A stretch of DNA of 64,000 nt from Coenobita brevimanus (GCA_032717465.1 JAVRFU010000151.1:124001-188000), one strand, 5' to 3'. Shown: positions 21,148 to 33,040, counted from the first letter of the stretch. Numbers and translations: made by a program. The notes: generated by a model not told the origin, from the letters alone.

Positions 21148-22957
21148 TCTATCTATCTATCTATTGCCAGACGCCTCAATCCCGTTTGGGGTGGCCACAA
21201 ACAAATCGCCTCCAAGTCGCCCTGTCCCCCGCCATTTCACTCCCCTGCTCCCAACTCACACCCCCCTCTCTCATATACCTCTCCACCCCATCTCTCCATC
21301 TCATCCTCGGCCTCCCCCTCCCTCTTTCCCCCTCCACCTCACTCACATACACTCTCTTCGTCAGTCTTTGACCCTCCATCCTCTCCACATGGCCAAACCA
21401 CCTCAGTGTGTTCCTCATAACGTTTCCTATCACATCCACATCAACACCAGAACGCTCCTTTATATCCTCATTCGTCAGCCTGTCTCTCCATGTGACTCCA
21501 CAGGCTCCTCTTAAATAACTCATTTCCACGGCTCTCACTCTTGACTTGTGTCCTTCCAACAACGTCCAAGCTTCACTTCCGTACGTTAGAGTTGGTATCA
21601 CAATACTGTCATGTAGTAACTTTTTCACTTCCATGCTCACTTCCCTGTTTCTTATCACTGCTTTCAAAGAACCAGCAACCTTTCTTCCCTGCTGTACCCT
21701 TTCAAGCACTTCACCCTCCAAACCTCCATCCTTACTCATCACACTACCCAAGTACTTAAACGTACTCACATTTTCCAATTCCTCACCATCCAACCTCGCT
21801 GTACATTCACTGACTTCACCTCTCTCAAAGACCATCACTTTACTCTTCCCTACATTCACCTTTAGATTCCGTTTCTTACACACTCTCTCAAACTCATCCA
21901 CCAAGCCTTGCAGCTCCCCTTCGTCTTCACTCAACAACACGGTATCATCTGCAAACAACAGTACAGGGAGTTTCCAAACACTATCCTCTCTCACCAGGGC
22001 CACTCCAACATCGACTACCCTACCTTGTACCTCTTTTATTACCCCATCCATGTACAGATTGAACAACCATGGAGACATGACACATCCCTGTTTCAACCCA
22101 ACTTTCAAAGAGAAAAATTCACTTAGTTCACCATCCACACGCACTGCAGCCTTCGCACCATCGTACATACTCTTCACAGCATTCAACAACTTCCCATCTA
22201 TTCCATATATTCTTAACACTTTCCACAATCCTAGTCTATCCACCCTGTCATATGCTTTCTCCAAATCCATGAAAGCCGCATACAACTTCTTTCCCTTCTC
22301 TAGAAACTTTTCCACTAAAGATCTGAGAATGAATATCTGATCTACACAACCTCTTCCCTTTCTAAAGCCTCCCTGTTCTTCTCCAACTAATTTCTCTGTT
22401 CTTTCTCTAACTCTGTCAATAAGTATCCTACCATATACTTTTCCTATTATACTAAGAAGACAAATGCCCCTATGATTACCACACACTTCTTTTTCCCCTT
22501 TTCCTTTGTACAAGGGAATAATTATACCTGACTTCCAATCCTCCGGGACTCTACCTTCCTCCCAGGCCAATCTGCACATCTTCCACATCCATTCGACTAC
22601 TATCTCTCCCCCATGCTTCAGCATTTCACCACACACTCCATCAATCCCTGGGGCTTTCCCTGATTTAACTTTCTTCATTGCTTCCACAACTTCTATCCTA
22701 CTGATTTCTTCCTGTCTTCTCACCCCCCTCCTTCTCCCAGCCATTCCCCAGCCACTTATACTCGCATTACTTCCATCCTCTACGTTCAACAATTCCTTAA
22801 AGTGTTCTCTCCATCTGCTCACTTTTTCTCCCTTCTCCACTAGTAATCTACCATTTTTATCTTTCACTCCCCTGCTAACTCCACTTCCTCCCTGTCTTAC
22901 TCTTTTCACCTCTTTCCAGAACATTTTCTTACAGTCCCTCCACTTTACACTCAAATT
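21148..22957 (-). mobile_element. LINE-B copy inserted in LINE-F
   Basis: On the minus strand this is a 5'-truncated LINE-B. It runs from CKKMFWKEVKRVRQGGSGVS through the RT core and C-terminus to the terminus and the (GATA)n tail at 21148-21166. One open frame (21176 to about 22957) covers APGIDGVCGEMLKHGGEIVV, YKGKGEKEVCGNHRGICLLS, YAAFMDLEKAYDRVDRLG, LKQGCVMSPWLFNLYMDG, the catalytic VLLFADDTVLLSEDEG, and NTLRWFGHVERMEGQRLTKR. It ends at CGHPKRD. No internal stop is seen over this length, so it is the best-preserved RT here and probably young. Confidence 0.93.
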
Positions 22958-23945
22958 GAAGGATGGTAAAGTTATAGGGAGCAAAGAGTGTGTGCAGCAA
23001 CACAAATTACTGGTATGTGACATGGTATTAAAGGAGCACATAGTGAAGAAAAGGATCTTCGGCTGCATAACAGTAAGGGATGCCTCCTATAGCGAGAGGA
23101 GTGATGACCAAACAGAGCTGTTGACAGAAGTGTAAATTAGCAGTATAGAGCTCTCAAGAACAGTCTCTTGAGAGTTTCTGATTCGGTGTGTGGATGGACA
23201 AGGAGCTCATCAGGATACAGGGTTACACGATGGTGGGACGAGGGTGTACAAGCCGCAGTTAAGGAGAAATGAAGACTTTTCCAGGAATGGAAAAAGGGAT
23301 GATAAAAGAGAGGAATACTTGGCTGCCAAGCATTGGGCCAGAAAGGGGGTGTGTACAGTGCAAACTCTGAGTCTCAGAGACTTTTACTGGATAACCAAAT
23401 CAGGGTTGGAAGGAGGAATATGGTATTTAAGGTGGCAAATCAGATGAAGAGGGAAAACAGGGATATCGTAGTTTGGCAGTGTGTGAAGAATGATGAAGGA
23501 CAGGTAGTGGTGGACAGTGAGTATATTAAAAAGATGCCTGGAGAGAGTATTTATAACTGGTTGCTGAAGAAGGAGTTTGACTGCAACAAGGAAGGGTTGG
23601 AGTCAGTGGATCCAGTGTTTGGTCCTTGGTCTTTGATTGCTGCTGCTACCGTGAGCATGGCAATACACAGCATGCAGTTGGGGAAGGTGGCGGGTATGTC
23701 TGGGATGACTGGTGAAACACTGAAGACCTCGGGAGAGATAGGAGTGGGTTTAGTTGCTGATTTGATAAATATGATCATATATGAGTGTGTTGTTGCAGAT
23801 GACTGGCTGGAGAGTGTGATTGTATATGTCTGTGAGGAGAAAATGGAAATTATAAAGGCATACCATCCACTCAGTCAATGTGGTGTTACTTTGGGTGTCT
23901 GCCCTTTTCTATCTTCTTTCCTTCCTCTTCTGTCATTCTTTCCTC
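22958..23945 (+). mobile_element. LINE-F segment 2: linker and start of RT
   Basis: Resumes with LKDGKVIGSKECVQQHKLLV, which directly follows the endonuclease end in this LINE type, then DNQIRVGRRNMVFKVANQMK, DIVVWQCVKNDEGQVVVDSE, SVDPVFGPWSLIAAATVSMA, QLGKVAGMSGMTGETLK and VADLINMIIYECVVADDWLE. This corresponds to the linker and fingers of the RT. Several frame changes are present. A SINE-G interrupts it at about 23,945. Confidence 0.82.
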
Positions 23946-24640
23946 TTACTTCTGCCTTTGGGTGACTCTACACTGAGTGACAAGCCAAATGGTTTCCTGT
24001 ACGCCAGGAAACCATTTACTATGTTGGGTGGTAATCATATAACCAAATTATGGCATCTGGTGGTTTAGTGGGTAATTAAGGTGCCCAAGTCAGATTGAAT
24101 GTGTGTAGGTTTATAACCAAAGGGTGGTTAGGGTTTATTGTTCATGTAATGCCACGTAGGGATGAGTGAGGCTGGTCACTCTCATCTTAACCCGTTAACT
24201 GCTCATGGCAGTTTTTTGGAGGTGTCCGTGGTGCACAGACATAGGGGTAAAAATGAAATTTCCCAAAGGCGAAGTTTTGTGTTAGGAATTGAGAAAACAC
24301 ATGCCAAAGTATATAGTAACGAAATATTAGCTCAATATTTACCTTGGTAAAGCCATGGATGAACATTGAAGTGTCTGATTCCCTGTTGGAATGTATGGTT
24401 TTCGTTTTCTTTTTCGGTTTTGAAGGCTCAGACGTGCTTGCATGGGTCGGCCTTGGTCACCATGGCACTATATTCGAAATTCACCTGCGCAGCCAGGGCT
24501 GTATTGAGCAATTGCACTCGGAACAACTTAGGATGTATAGAGCAGTTAACGGGTTAAATGTCAGGACCAATTTGCCTAGCCCCAGGTTCCTATGCTCCTC
24601 ATGGGGCGACATGCGATTGAATGATGGATGGATGGATAAA
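23946..24640 (+). mobile_element. SINE-G carrying a piggyBac-like MITE
   Basis: The left part (23946-24190) has the 5' head GGGTGACTCTACACTGAGTG, the A-box-like TGGTTTAGTGG (24061-24071) and the body to CACTCTCATCTTAA. The right part (24554-24640) continues TTAAATGTCAGGACCAA to GGATGGATGG. The two parts join exactly when 24191-24557 is removed, as shown by the intact copy at 36.4-36.7 kb. The SINE itself is inserted in LINE-F. Confidence 0.9.
24191..24553. mobile_element. piggyBac-like MITE, 363 bp, TTAA target duplication
   Basis: The ends are perfect 14-bp inverted repeats, CCCGTTAACTGCTC and GAGCAGTTAACGGG, flanked on both sides by TTAA (24187-24190 and 24554-24557). TTAA targets and ends beginning CCC are hallmarks of piggyBac-type elements. 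It encodes no protein. It lies inside SINE-G, which lies inside LINE-F. Confidence 0.93.
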
Positions 24641-25053
24641 ACTTTTGGACCAGATAATGAAGGTAATTCAGAGAGTCCTAAAAGGTATGATTAGGGAAAG
24701 AGTGAATATTGATGAGATGCAGCTTCAGTTTGTACCAGGCAGTGAGACCACTGATGCCATATTTATTGTCCAGCAGCTTCAGGGAAAATATTGAGGAGAG
24801 GAGAGGGAGCTGTACAGTACCTTGTTTTTCTTCATTTGGAGAAAGCCATTGACATGCTTCCTAGAGAGGTGGTGTGGCGAAGTTGGCAATGAGAAAGCTT
24901 GGTATCGAGAAGTGGATGGTTACAGTGGTTATGACTAAGTATGTGGGTGGTAGCACCCAGGTGAGAGTGAATGGAAATTTGAGTGATGAGCTTTCCGTGA
25001 ATGTTTGCATCCGTCAAGGGTCAGTCTTAAGCCTTGTATTATTTGTCATGGTG
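24641..25053 (+). mobile_element. LINE-F segment 3: RT palm
   Basis: Encodes, in shifted frames, LLDQIMKVIQRVLKGMIRER, VNIDEMQLQFVPGSETTDAI, FIVQQLQGKY and the RQGSVLSLVLFVMVL palm segment. It stops at GTCATGGTGCT, where a SINE-G fragment is inserted. Confidence 0.82.
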
Positions 25054-25146
25054 CTCTCATCTTAAATGTCAGGACCAACTTGCCTAGCCCGGGGCTCCTA
25101 CACTCCTTGTGGGGCAACGTAGGATTGGATGATGGATGGATGGCTT
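25054..25146 (+). mobile_element. SINE-G 3' fragment inserted in LINE-F
   Basis: Runs CTCATCTTAAATGTCAGGAC to GATGGATGG. LINE-F reads GGTGCT before it and GCTTGAGAC after it. Removing the insert restores the expected coding order (..FVMVL then EALRLY..LYADDLVLIAE), with GCT as a short target duplication. It is 5'-truncated. Confidence 0.85.
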
Positions 25147-25740
25147 GAGACTCTATCACATGACTTCAGAGATGGACTCATGGGAGAGATTGTATGCTGA
25201 TGACTTGGTGCTGATTGCAGAGAATGAAAAGGAGACAGAGGAAGAGTTAAGAAATGGAGAGACAGAATGGGGAACAAGAGTTTGAGAGTAAATGCGGTTA
25301 AACAAAAGATATCTAGGGCTGGTGGTGGTACTGTCAACACATAGCAAGTGTGGCCATGTGTGGCATGCCACAAGATTGTGGGAAGTAACTCCATCTTGTG
25401 CAGTGTTTTGTGATAAGTGGCTGCATAAGAGATGTAGTGACATCAGATGTTGACAAAAAAATAATGTTGATTTCATGGGTGTCATGTTTCAGGGAGAGCA
25501 TGTAGAGAATGTCAGGTGTGAAAGGATTCATCTTGCTGGTGAGTTGCTTGAGCGTATGGAAGAGTTTTGTTGTTTGGGGGATATGTTATGTGCTGGAGTG
25601 TGAGACTGGAGCTAGCTTTGTAGCCATGGCATGATTGGAAGGTATTTAGGGAGATGTTGCCCCTTCTGACATCGAGAGGGCTCTCCCTTCATGCTAAGGG
25701 ATCTTTGTACATGGCATGTGTTAGGAATGTATTGCTACTG
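25147..25740 (+). mobile_element. LINE-F segment 4: YADD and zinc finger C-terminus
   Basis: Carries the catalytic RLYADDLVLIAENEKETEEE (about 25190-25250), then, in other frames, a Cys/His finger piece FCDKWLHKRCSDIR and FRELLPLLTSRGLSLHAKGS. These match the conserved end of the CFDP2-type LINE protein (C..C..W.HKRCS, then 'LLPLLTSR'). LINE-C sequence begins soon after. Confidence 0.82.
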
Positions 25741-25769
25741 TATCTGTTACTGTGTAAATTATTCATTTT

Positions 25770-27526
25770 TAAAGTGTAGGGAGGTAAATGATGATCTAGG
25801 AAGAAAAATGAATGCGAACTACTCTGAAAATAGAAGTTATTCTGGAAAGAGGTGCTGAAATGTAGAAGTGAAAACGGAGAGAAATGTGATGGTGTGAAGG
25901 ACGAAGGTGGTAGACCATTAACCCATGGGGATGAAGTTAGGATCAGATGGAAAGAATATTTTGAAAGCCTGATGAATGGGAATAGAGAGAGCAGAGCGGC
26001 TGTAAAAATGATTGTTTTGGGGGTGTGCAGAGAAGGAATGTAGTGCCAGAAGACGTGAGACTCGCACAGGTGAAGAGTGCTGTGAAGTGACTGAAAAATG
26101 GGAAAGCAGCTGGGGTTGATGAGGTGTATGCAGAGATGCTTAACTGTAGTGGAGAAAGTGGAATGAAGTGCTTGTTGGAGATATGTAAGAAGGCATGGAT
26201 GAGCGAAACTGTGCCAGCAGAGTGGAAAAAGGCTGTGATTGTACCCCTGTACAAAAATAAAGGTGAGCGAAGTGAGTGCAAGAATTATTGTAGCATAAGT
26301 TTATTGAGTGTGGTAAGGAAGGTATATGGAAGAATTTATTATAAAGTAAAAGAGATATCAGAAGACCTAGGGAGTGATGAATAGGGTGGCTTTAGGAGTG
26401 GCAGAGGATGTGTGGATCAAATATTTGCAGAGACAGATAGCAAAGAAGGCTTGTGAGAAGGACCATGAGGTGTTTATGGCATTCATGTATCTGGAAAAAG
26501 CATACGACAAAGTGGACAGAGAAGGATTGTGGAATGTTTTGCTCATGTACGGTGTAGATGGTAAACTGCTAGGTGCCATCAGGCGTTATTATGATGGTAA
26601 TGAAGCATGTGTAAGGGTTATTGGACATCTAAGTGAAGGTTCTCGATCGGTGTGAGCGTTCGACGAGGTTGTTTGATGTCCCCATGGTTGTTCAATATAT
26701 TTATGGATGGCGTGATGAGAGAAGTAAAAACACGAGTAATGGAGAGAGGGATGGTGTTGGTAATGAATGGTGAGGGATGAAATATCTCAAATTTGTTGTA
26801 TGCTTATGATGCAGTACTGTTTGCAAGTACTGGACAAGAACTTGGTAGACTAGTGCAGAGTTTTTCTGATGTCTGTGAATGTCATGCCTTGAGAGTATAT
26901 GTAGAAAAGAGTAAAGTGATGGTTATTGAGAGAGAAGGTGACTCCCAGTGTGATGTAATGGTGATTGGAGAGAGACTGGAATTGGTGAGAGAATTCAAAT
27001 ACCTGGGTACAGTGATAGAAAGAGAGAAAACTGTGCAGAAGAAGTTAAAGTAGAGTGATACAAGAAAGAAATGTAGCTGTTGCAATGGAGGCCTTGATAA
27101 GAAACAGAGGCTTGAGTGTAACAGCTGCACGAGACTTATATCAAGGAGTGTTAGTGCCAGCTTTAACACGTGGATGTGAGAATATGGTGTGACATGAAAA
27201 TGAAAAGTCAAGAGTAAGAGCAGTGGAGATGGGACTGCTGAGGAATGTATGTGGAGTACAAAAGGGTGGATAGGATACAAAATAATGTGATTCGTGAAAG
27301 ATGTGGAGTGAGGAAGTCGGTGGACACCAGAATCGAAGTGTACCAAGATGGTTTGATCATGTGGAGAGAATGGATAACAATAGAGTGGTGAAAATGGTAT
27401 ATCTTAGTGAATTTGTAGGAGGGAGGAGGTGAGGTAGGCCAAGGAGAAGGTGGAGAGGTATGGTGGATGAGTGTGTGAGGAAGAGAGGTTTGGAAGTCAG
27501 TGAGGCTAGGGAACTGACAAGAGATT
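25770..27526 (+). mobile_element. LINE-C copy 2
   Basis: Encodes, with frame breaks, FWKEVLKCRSENGEK, IRWKEYFESLMNG, CLLEICKKAWMSETVPAEWK, VIVPLYKNKGERSECKNYCS, FMAFMYLEKAYDKVDREGLW and MVIEREGDSQCDVMVIGERL. The catalytic box is damaged (LLYAYDAVLFAS, where YADD would be expected). The C-terminal part and WFDHVERMDN-like segment follow to about 27526. The 3' UTR and tail are cut off by an antisense SINE-G. Confidence 0.88.
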
Positions 27527-27720
27527 GGAGCACCGTAATTATCCACTAAACCACCAGGCACCAAAATTTAGTTATATGGTTACCATCCAGCATAGTAAAT
27601 GGTTTCCTTGTGTACAGGAGTCCATTTGGCTTGTCAGTCAGTGTAGAGTCACCCACAGGCAAAAGGAGGAAGAAAGATTGAAGGAAAGACAGAAGAGGGT
27701 GTGTAAAGTCACCCATAGGC
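27527..27720 (-). mobile_element. SINE-G, antisense, with duplicated 5' head
   Basis: On + it reads GGAGCACCGTAATTATCCAC, CTAAACCACCAGGCACC and CATAGTAAATGGTTTCC, then GTGTAGAGTCACCCACAGGC. The last block repeats as TGTAAAGTCACCCATAGGC about 55 bp further on, so the 5' head is partly duplicated. The 3' half of the SINE is missing. Confidence 0.8.
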
Positions 27721-27885
27721 AGAAAGATGAGGAAAGATTGAAGAAAAGAAAGACAGAAGAGGATAGAAGGAAAGAAGGATGGAGGAGAGGAAAGGGCAGA
27801 CACCTGAGAGCAGCAATACATCGAGTGAGTGGATGGTGTGCCCCCCCACCTACCACCGAGTCCAGTAATATCATCATCATCATCA
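27721..27885. other. Purine-rich stretch and (ATC)n
   Basis: AGA/GGA-rich 27660-27800, probably the pyrimidine-rich leader of the antisense SINE-G. A short ATCATCATCATCATC at 27869-27885 resembles a LINE-C tail. No gene. Confidence 0.4.
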
Positions 27886-29765
27886 GATGTATAACAGAAA
27901 TATAGGTGAGCGAAGTGAGTGCAAGAATTATCGGGCCTAAGTATATTGAGTGTTATAGGGAAGGTATATAGAAGAATTATTATCGAGAAAGTAAGAGAGA
28001 TATCATAAGGCCTAGTGAGCGATGAAGAGGGTGGCTGTAGGAGTGATGGAGGATGTGTGGATCAAATATTTGCAGTAAAACAGTGCAGAAGGCTTGTGAG
28101 AAGCACTGGAAGGTGTTTATGGCATTCATGGATCTGGAAGAAGCATATGACAAAGTAAACAGAGAAGGATTGTGGAAGGTTTTGCGCATGTACAGTGTAG
28201 ATGGTAAGCTGCTAGGTGCTATCAAGAGTTTTTATGATGGTAGTGAAGCATGTGTAAGGGTAAATGGGCACTTAAGTGAATGGATCATGATTGGTGTGGG
28301 CGTGCGACAAGGTTGTGTGATGTCCCCTTGGTTATTCATAATATAAATGGATGGGATGATGAGAAAAGTAAAAACACAAGTAATGGAGAGAGGATTGGCA
28401 TTGGCAATAAATGGCAATGGATGGAATACCTCAAATTCATTATATACTGATGATGCAGTACTACTTGAAAATACCTTACAAGAACTTGGTAGACTAGTGT
28501 AGAGTTTTGCTGATGTCTGTGAGCATCATGCCTTGAGAGTAAATGAAGAAAAGAGTAAAGTTATGGTTATTGGGAGAGAAAGTGACTCCCAGTGTGATGT
28601 TACAGTGAATAGAGAGAGACTAGAATGTGTGAGAGAGTTCAAATACCTGGGCACAGTTATAGAAAAGAGAGGAAAATGTGCCAAAGAAAGTTGAGTGACA
28701 CAAGGAAGGAAAGTACTGTACAGTAGTTGGTGCAATGAAGGCCTTGGTAAGAAACAGAGGCTTGAGTGTTGCTGCTGCATGAGACTTACATGAAGAAGTG
28801 TTAGTGCCAACTTTAACATATGGATGCGAGACTATGGTGTGGCATGAAAATGAAGTCAAGAGTGAGAGCAGTGGAAATGGGACTGCAGAGGAATGTATAT
28901 GGAGTGCAGAGATTGGATAGGATACGAAATAATGTGATTGGTGAAAGGTGTAGAGCAGCATTTCTTAACCTTTTCCGACCTCAACGCCCCCCTTGTAATA
29001 AGGTCTCAGTCCAGCACCCCTCTACATCTGGTTACTGGGACTGCAGTTGCTACACTACTGCAGGGTTAAATTAAAGTGAAGTACTGCCTGACAGTTTATT
29101 TTATACTGTCTCAAAAAAAAAAAAAAAAAAATCAAGGATGCCAATACTAAGCAAATCCAGTAAGAAAAAATATAATGCAGCATTTTCCAGCAACCCCTAA
29201 AATTGATTTCAGTACCCCCTGGGGGTGCTAGCACCCCAGGTTAAGAAACGCTGGTGTAGAGTGAGGAAGTCTGTGGGCACCAGAATCAAAGAGGGTGTAC
29301 TGAGATGGTATGGTCATGTGGAGAGAATGGATAACAATAGAGTGGTGAAAAGGTATATCTGAACGAATTTGAAGGAAGGAGGAGGTGAGGTAGGCCAAGG
29401 AGAAGGTAGAGGGATATGGTGGAAGGGTGTGTGAGGAAGAGAGGTATGGAAGTCAGTGAGGCTAGGGGACTAACAAGAGATCGAGCTGGCTGGATGAATA
29501 TTGTGAGGAGATGCGCATGATCAGGGATTTGGCACCCCTTTTAATGTGACAACTTTCGGATTGACTATCAGATACGTTTATGTGAGACTGCAGAATGTGG
29601 TGAAAGTTTTTGATGTATCAAATGGAGCCAGGATTCTTGGGGCTTGAATGATGAGTGAATGGAAACGTGGCCCATTGGAGTGGGCAAATTTGGGCTGTCT
29701 GGACATTGCTACTCCTCACCCTGCCCTAGGGTGGTAAAGGAGGCCCAGATGATGATGATGAATAT
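27886..29765 (+). mobile_element. LINE-C copy 3, complete 3' end
   Basis: Starts in RT at GGTGAGCGAAGTGAGTGCAA and encodes FMAFMDLEEAYDKVNREGLW, GVGVRQGCVMSPWLFII and a damaged LYTDDAVLLEN (YTDD). The C-terminal part (RNRGLSV-like, LRWYGHVERMDNNRV) is interrupted by a hAT MITE at 28956-29253. The 3' UTR (CCTGCCCTAGGGTGGTAAAG) ends in GATGATGATGA. Many frame breaks. Confidence 0.88.
28956..29253. mobile_element. hAT-type MITE, 298 bp, 8-bp target duplication
   Basis: The ends are CAGCATTTCTTAACC and GGTTAAGAAACGCTG, inverted repeats with one mismatch. GTGTAGAG flanks both sides (28948-28955 and 29254-29261), the 8-bp duplication of hAT elements. Internal GTACCCCCTGGGGGTGCTAG and a poly-A run are present. 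No coding capacity. Confidence 0.95.
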
Positions 29766-29840
29766 TGTGTTCCAAACTAGTGAGTTTGTAGTGCAACATA
29801 TCAGTTGTGATGTCTGTCTCCTTCCTAATAATTTTATCTT

Positions 29841-30095
29841 TTAGCTAATCAAATGGAAGGGTTTGTTTTTAAGTTCCATTCCCTTGAGTTGGCCCCACAG
29901 CCAAGAAAAGCTCTCATGGTATCTCAGGAGAAGTACAAAGCAGTCACCACTCAGGTTCAGCAAGCTCCCTGGATCATTGCATTTGATCAACTGATGGCCA
30001 GTCAGCACAATGCTGATGGGAGAAAAGCACTTCCTTTTCAGAATGTGATTTTTAATTCAAACATCAGTAGCTTCTCATATGTTGTATATAACTGA
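29841..30095 (+). other. Candidate terminal exon, function unknown
   Basis: A good acceptor (TTTTATCTTTTAG) precedes an open frame of about 83 codons reading ANQMEGFVFKFHSLELAPQP, RKALMVSQEKYKAVTTQVQQ, then APWIIAFDQLMASQHNADGR and ending at a TGA near 30094. Composition is protein-like and no repeat matches it in the window. I do not recognise it; it does not continue TSR1. Confidence 0.3.
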
Positions 30096-30404
30096 CATAT
30101 ACCGAAGTTTTTAATTATGGAGTTTCATTAATAACGGAAATATTGATGTTATTTTTGGGCCAGAAAGTAGCTAATCACCCCATATTATATAATACCGGTG
30201 CTCTGCCTGAATTTTGTGGGTAATGTGACTGTACTGGACAGTGGAGGGAAAAAAAAAAACTCCCATGGACTACTCCTATTGCCCAAAACTTACCTCACTG
30301 TACTCTTGTAATGAATGTGATACAGCATTAATTATGTACACACCTGATGGTGTAATTACCAACATATTATAAGGTGAAGAGTTGACATAGCTACCTATAT
30401 ATCT
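30096..30404. other. Non-coding stretch
   Basis: AT-rich with an A-run at about 30250-30260. No gene or repeat recognised. Confidence 0.4.
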
Positions 30405-33040
30405 AACTATCTATAGCCTGACGCCCTAATCCTGCAAAGGGTGGCCGCAGACAAAACACCTCCAAGTCGCTCTGTCACCCACCATTTGACTACCCTCCCC
30501 CCAACTCACTCCCCCCTCCCTCATATACCTCTCAACTCCATCCCTCCACCTCATCCTCGGTCTACCCCTCCCTCTCCCTCCCTCCACCTCACCTACATAC
30601 ACCGTCATAGTTAGTCTTTCATTCTCCATCCTCTCCACGTGTCCAAACCACCTCAGTGTATTTCTCTTAATCTTCTCAACCACATCACATCCACCCCACA
30701 ACGTTCCTTCACTTCTTCATTTGTCAACCTGTCCCTCCACATCACTCCACAAGCTTCTCTCAGGTAACTCATTTCCACTGCTCTCACTCTTGACTTGTTC
30801 CCCTCTTGCAAGGTCCATGCCTCGCTTCCATACGTCAGGGTAGGGATCACAATACTATCATGCAGTGACTTCTTAACTTCCATACTCACCTCCCTATTTC
30901 TCATCACTGCTTTCAGTGAACCAACAACCTTCCTTCCCTGCTGTACCCTTTCACGCACTTCATCCCCCAAAGTTCCATCCTTACTCATCACACTACCCAA
31001 GTACTTGAATGCACTCACACTCTCCATATCCTCACCATCCAACCCCACTGTCTATTCTGTGACTTCATTCCTCTCAAACACCATAACTTTACTCTTGTTT
31101 ACATTAACTTTCAGATTCCTCCTCCTACACACTGTCCCAAATTCATTCACCAAACTTTGCAACTCCCATTCATCTTCACTCAACAATACTGTATCATCAG
31201 CAAAGAGCAACACCGGAAGCTTCCAAATCTCACCCTCATTCATTAGAGCCACCCCAACATCCACTGCCCTATCTGGCACGTCCTTTACAACCCCATCCAT
31301 ATATATACTAAACGGCCATTGAGACATCACACACCCCTGTTTCAGTCCCACATTGAGATCAAAGAACTCACCCAGCTCACCATCCACTCGCACTGTAGTC
31401 CTAGCTCCCTCGTACATACTCTTCACAGCACTCAACAATTTCCCCTCCACTCCATATATTCTTAATACCTTCCTCATACCTTGCCTATCTATTCTGTCAT
31501 AAGCTTTCTCCAAGTCCATGAAGGCAGCATGCACTTTCCTTCCCTTCTCTAGATACTTCTCCACTAAACATCTTAGAACAAATATCTGATCTACACACCC
31601 TTTTCCCTTCCTAAATCCCCCTTGTTCTTCTCCAACTAGCTCCTCTGTCATATGCCTAACCCTATCAATGAGTATTCTACCATATATTTTACCAGTCACA
31701 CTAAGAAGGCAAATACCCCTATGGTTACCACATACTTCTCTCTCCCCTTTTCCTTTGTACAGAGGAACAATTATACCTGATTTCCAGTCCTCTGGAACCC
31801 TTCCCTCTTCCCAAGCCAATCTACACAGCTTCCATATCCACTCCACAACAATCTCACCCCCATACTTAAGCATTTCACCACACACTCCATCAATTCCTGG
31901 TGCCTTTCCCAGCTTAATCTTCTTCATCACTTCCACTACTTCCGCCCTACTGATCTCTTCCTCCCTCCTCTCATCTCTTCTTCTCCCAGCCATTCCCCAA
32001 CCACTTATACTCACACTGCTCTCACTCTCTACATTCAACAAATCCTCAAAGTGCTTCTTCCATCTCCTCAATTTCTCTCTCTTCTCCACCAACAATCTAT
32101 TATTCCTATCTTTCACTCCCCTATTATTTCCCCTTTCACACTGCCTTACTTTCTTTACCTCCTTGCAAAACAATTTCTTACTCTCCCTCCATTTCACACT
32201 TATATTCCTCCCAAACTCTTCATCTACTTTCTTCTTACTCTCCTTCACCAGTCTCTTAACCTCCCTTCTCCTGCTCACATATACCTCTCTCTTCTCTCTC
32301 TCACATTCTCCCCTACCTCTACTCGCCAACCATTCACCATATGCCTTCTTCTTTTGTTCCACAGCTCGTTTCACCTCGTCATTCCACCATGCTGTCCCTT
32401 GTACACCCTTGCATCTCCTCCTCACTCCACAAACTGCCTCACACGCTGCGCCTATCTCTTCCGTGAATATCTTACATACATCTTCCACCCCTTCCATCTG
32501 CTCTAGCTCATACCTTCCCAATCTTTCTTCCACTATGCTCTTATACTCTGTCATTTTCTCACTATCTTGCAATTTCTCCACTCTTCTCACAGGAGCTGCT
32601 TCCTCCTGTCTTCCCCTTCTCCTCCTCAACCACTTTCTTTGCATCTTTACCTTGGCCATCACTAAGTGATGGTCCGAGACTCCATTCCCCCACCCTCTCC
32701 ACACTCTTGCATCCAACACTTGTCTTCTCATTCGCTCATCCACACACACGTAGTCTATCATTGCCTTTCGTTCAACAAGTTCACCATCCATCCTCCTCAT
32801 TACTCTCCATGTATACCGGTGGATCATCTTATGACGAAAGTAGGTGTTGGCAATTGCCAACCCCTTATAGATGTCCACCAAAGCACTACCATTCCCATCT
32901 ACTTCAGCTGGCACACCCCACTGACCAACCACTCCATCCACTCGTACATTCCCAACGTTGCCATTCATGTCTCCAATCAACAGCACTCTCTCGCTCCTCT
33001 CAAACTTGTCCATACATGCTTCTACTCTCTCGTGCTGGGG
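30405..33040 (-). mobile_element. LINE-B2 copy, long and well preserved
   Basis: Minus strand; the tail near 30405-30418 is a degenerate TAGATAG repeat. It is 5'-truncated inside the endonuclease. LINE-B2 differs from LINE-B throughout (terminus GGCCACCCTTTGCAGGATTA against GGCCACCCCAAACGGGATTG). The left flank contains no visible duplication of the right flank. Confidence 0.92.

Noticed and set aside
21546..22340. 264-codon + strand frame rich in Ser/Thr/Pro, and similar long frames at 31668-32669, 34733-35536, 9100-9792 (minus) and 13534-15178 (+)
   Set aside because: They are antisense readings of the LINE-B/LINE-E RT genes. The same antisense peptide text recurs at every copy, and the opposite strand carries the RT motifs.
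24425..24470. Similarity of GCTTGCATGGGTCGGCCTTGG inside the piggyBac-like MITE to the LINE-A 3' UTR
   Set aside because: Only about 30 bp and imperfect; could be chance or a tiny captured fragment, not enough to annotate.
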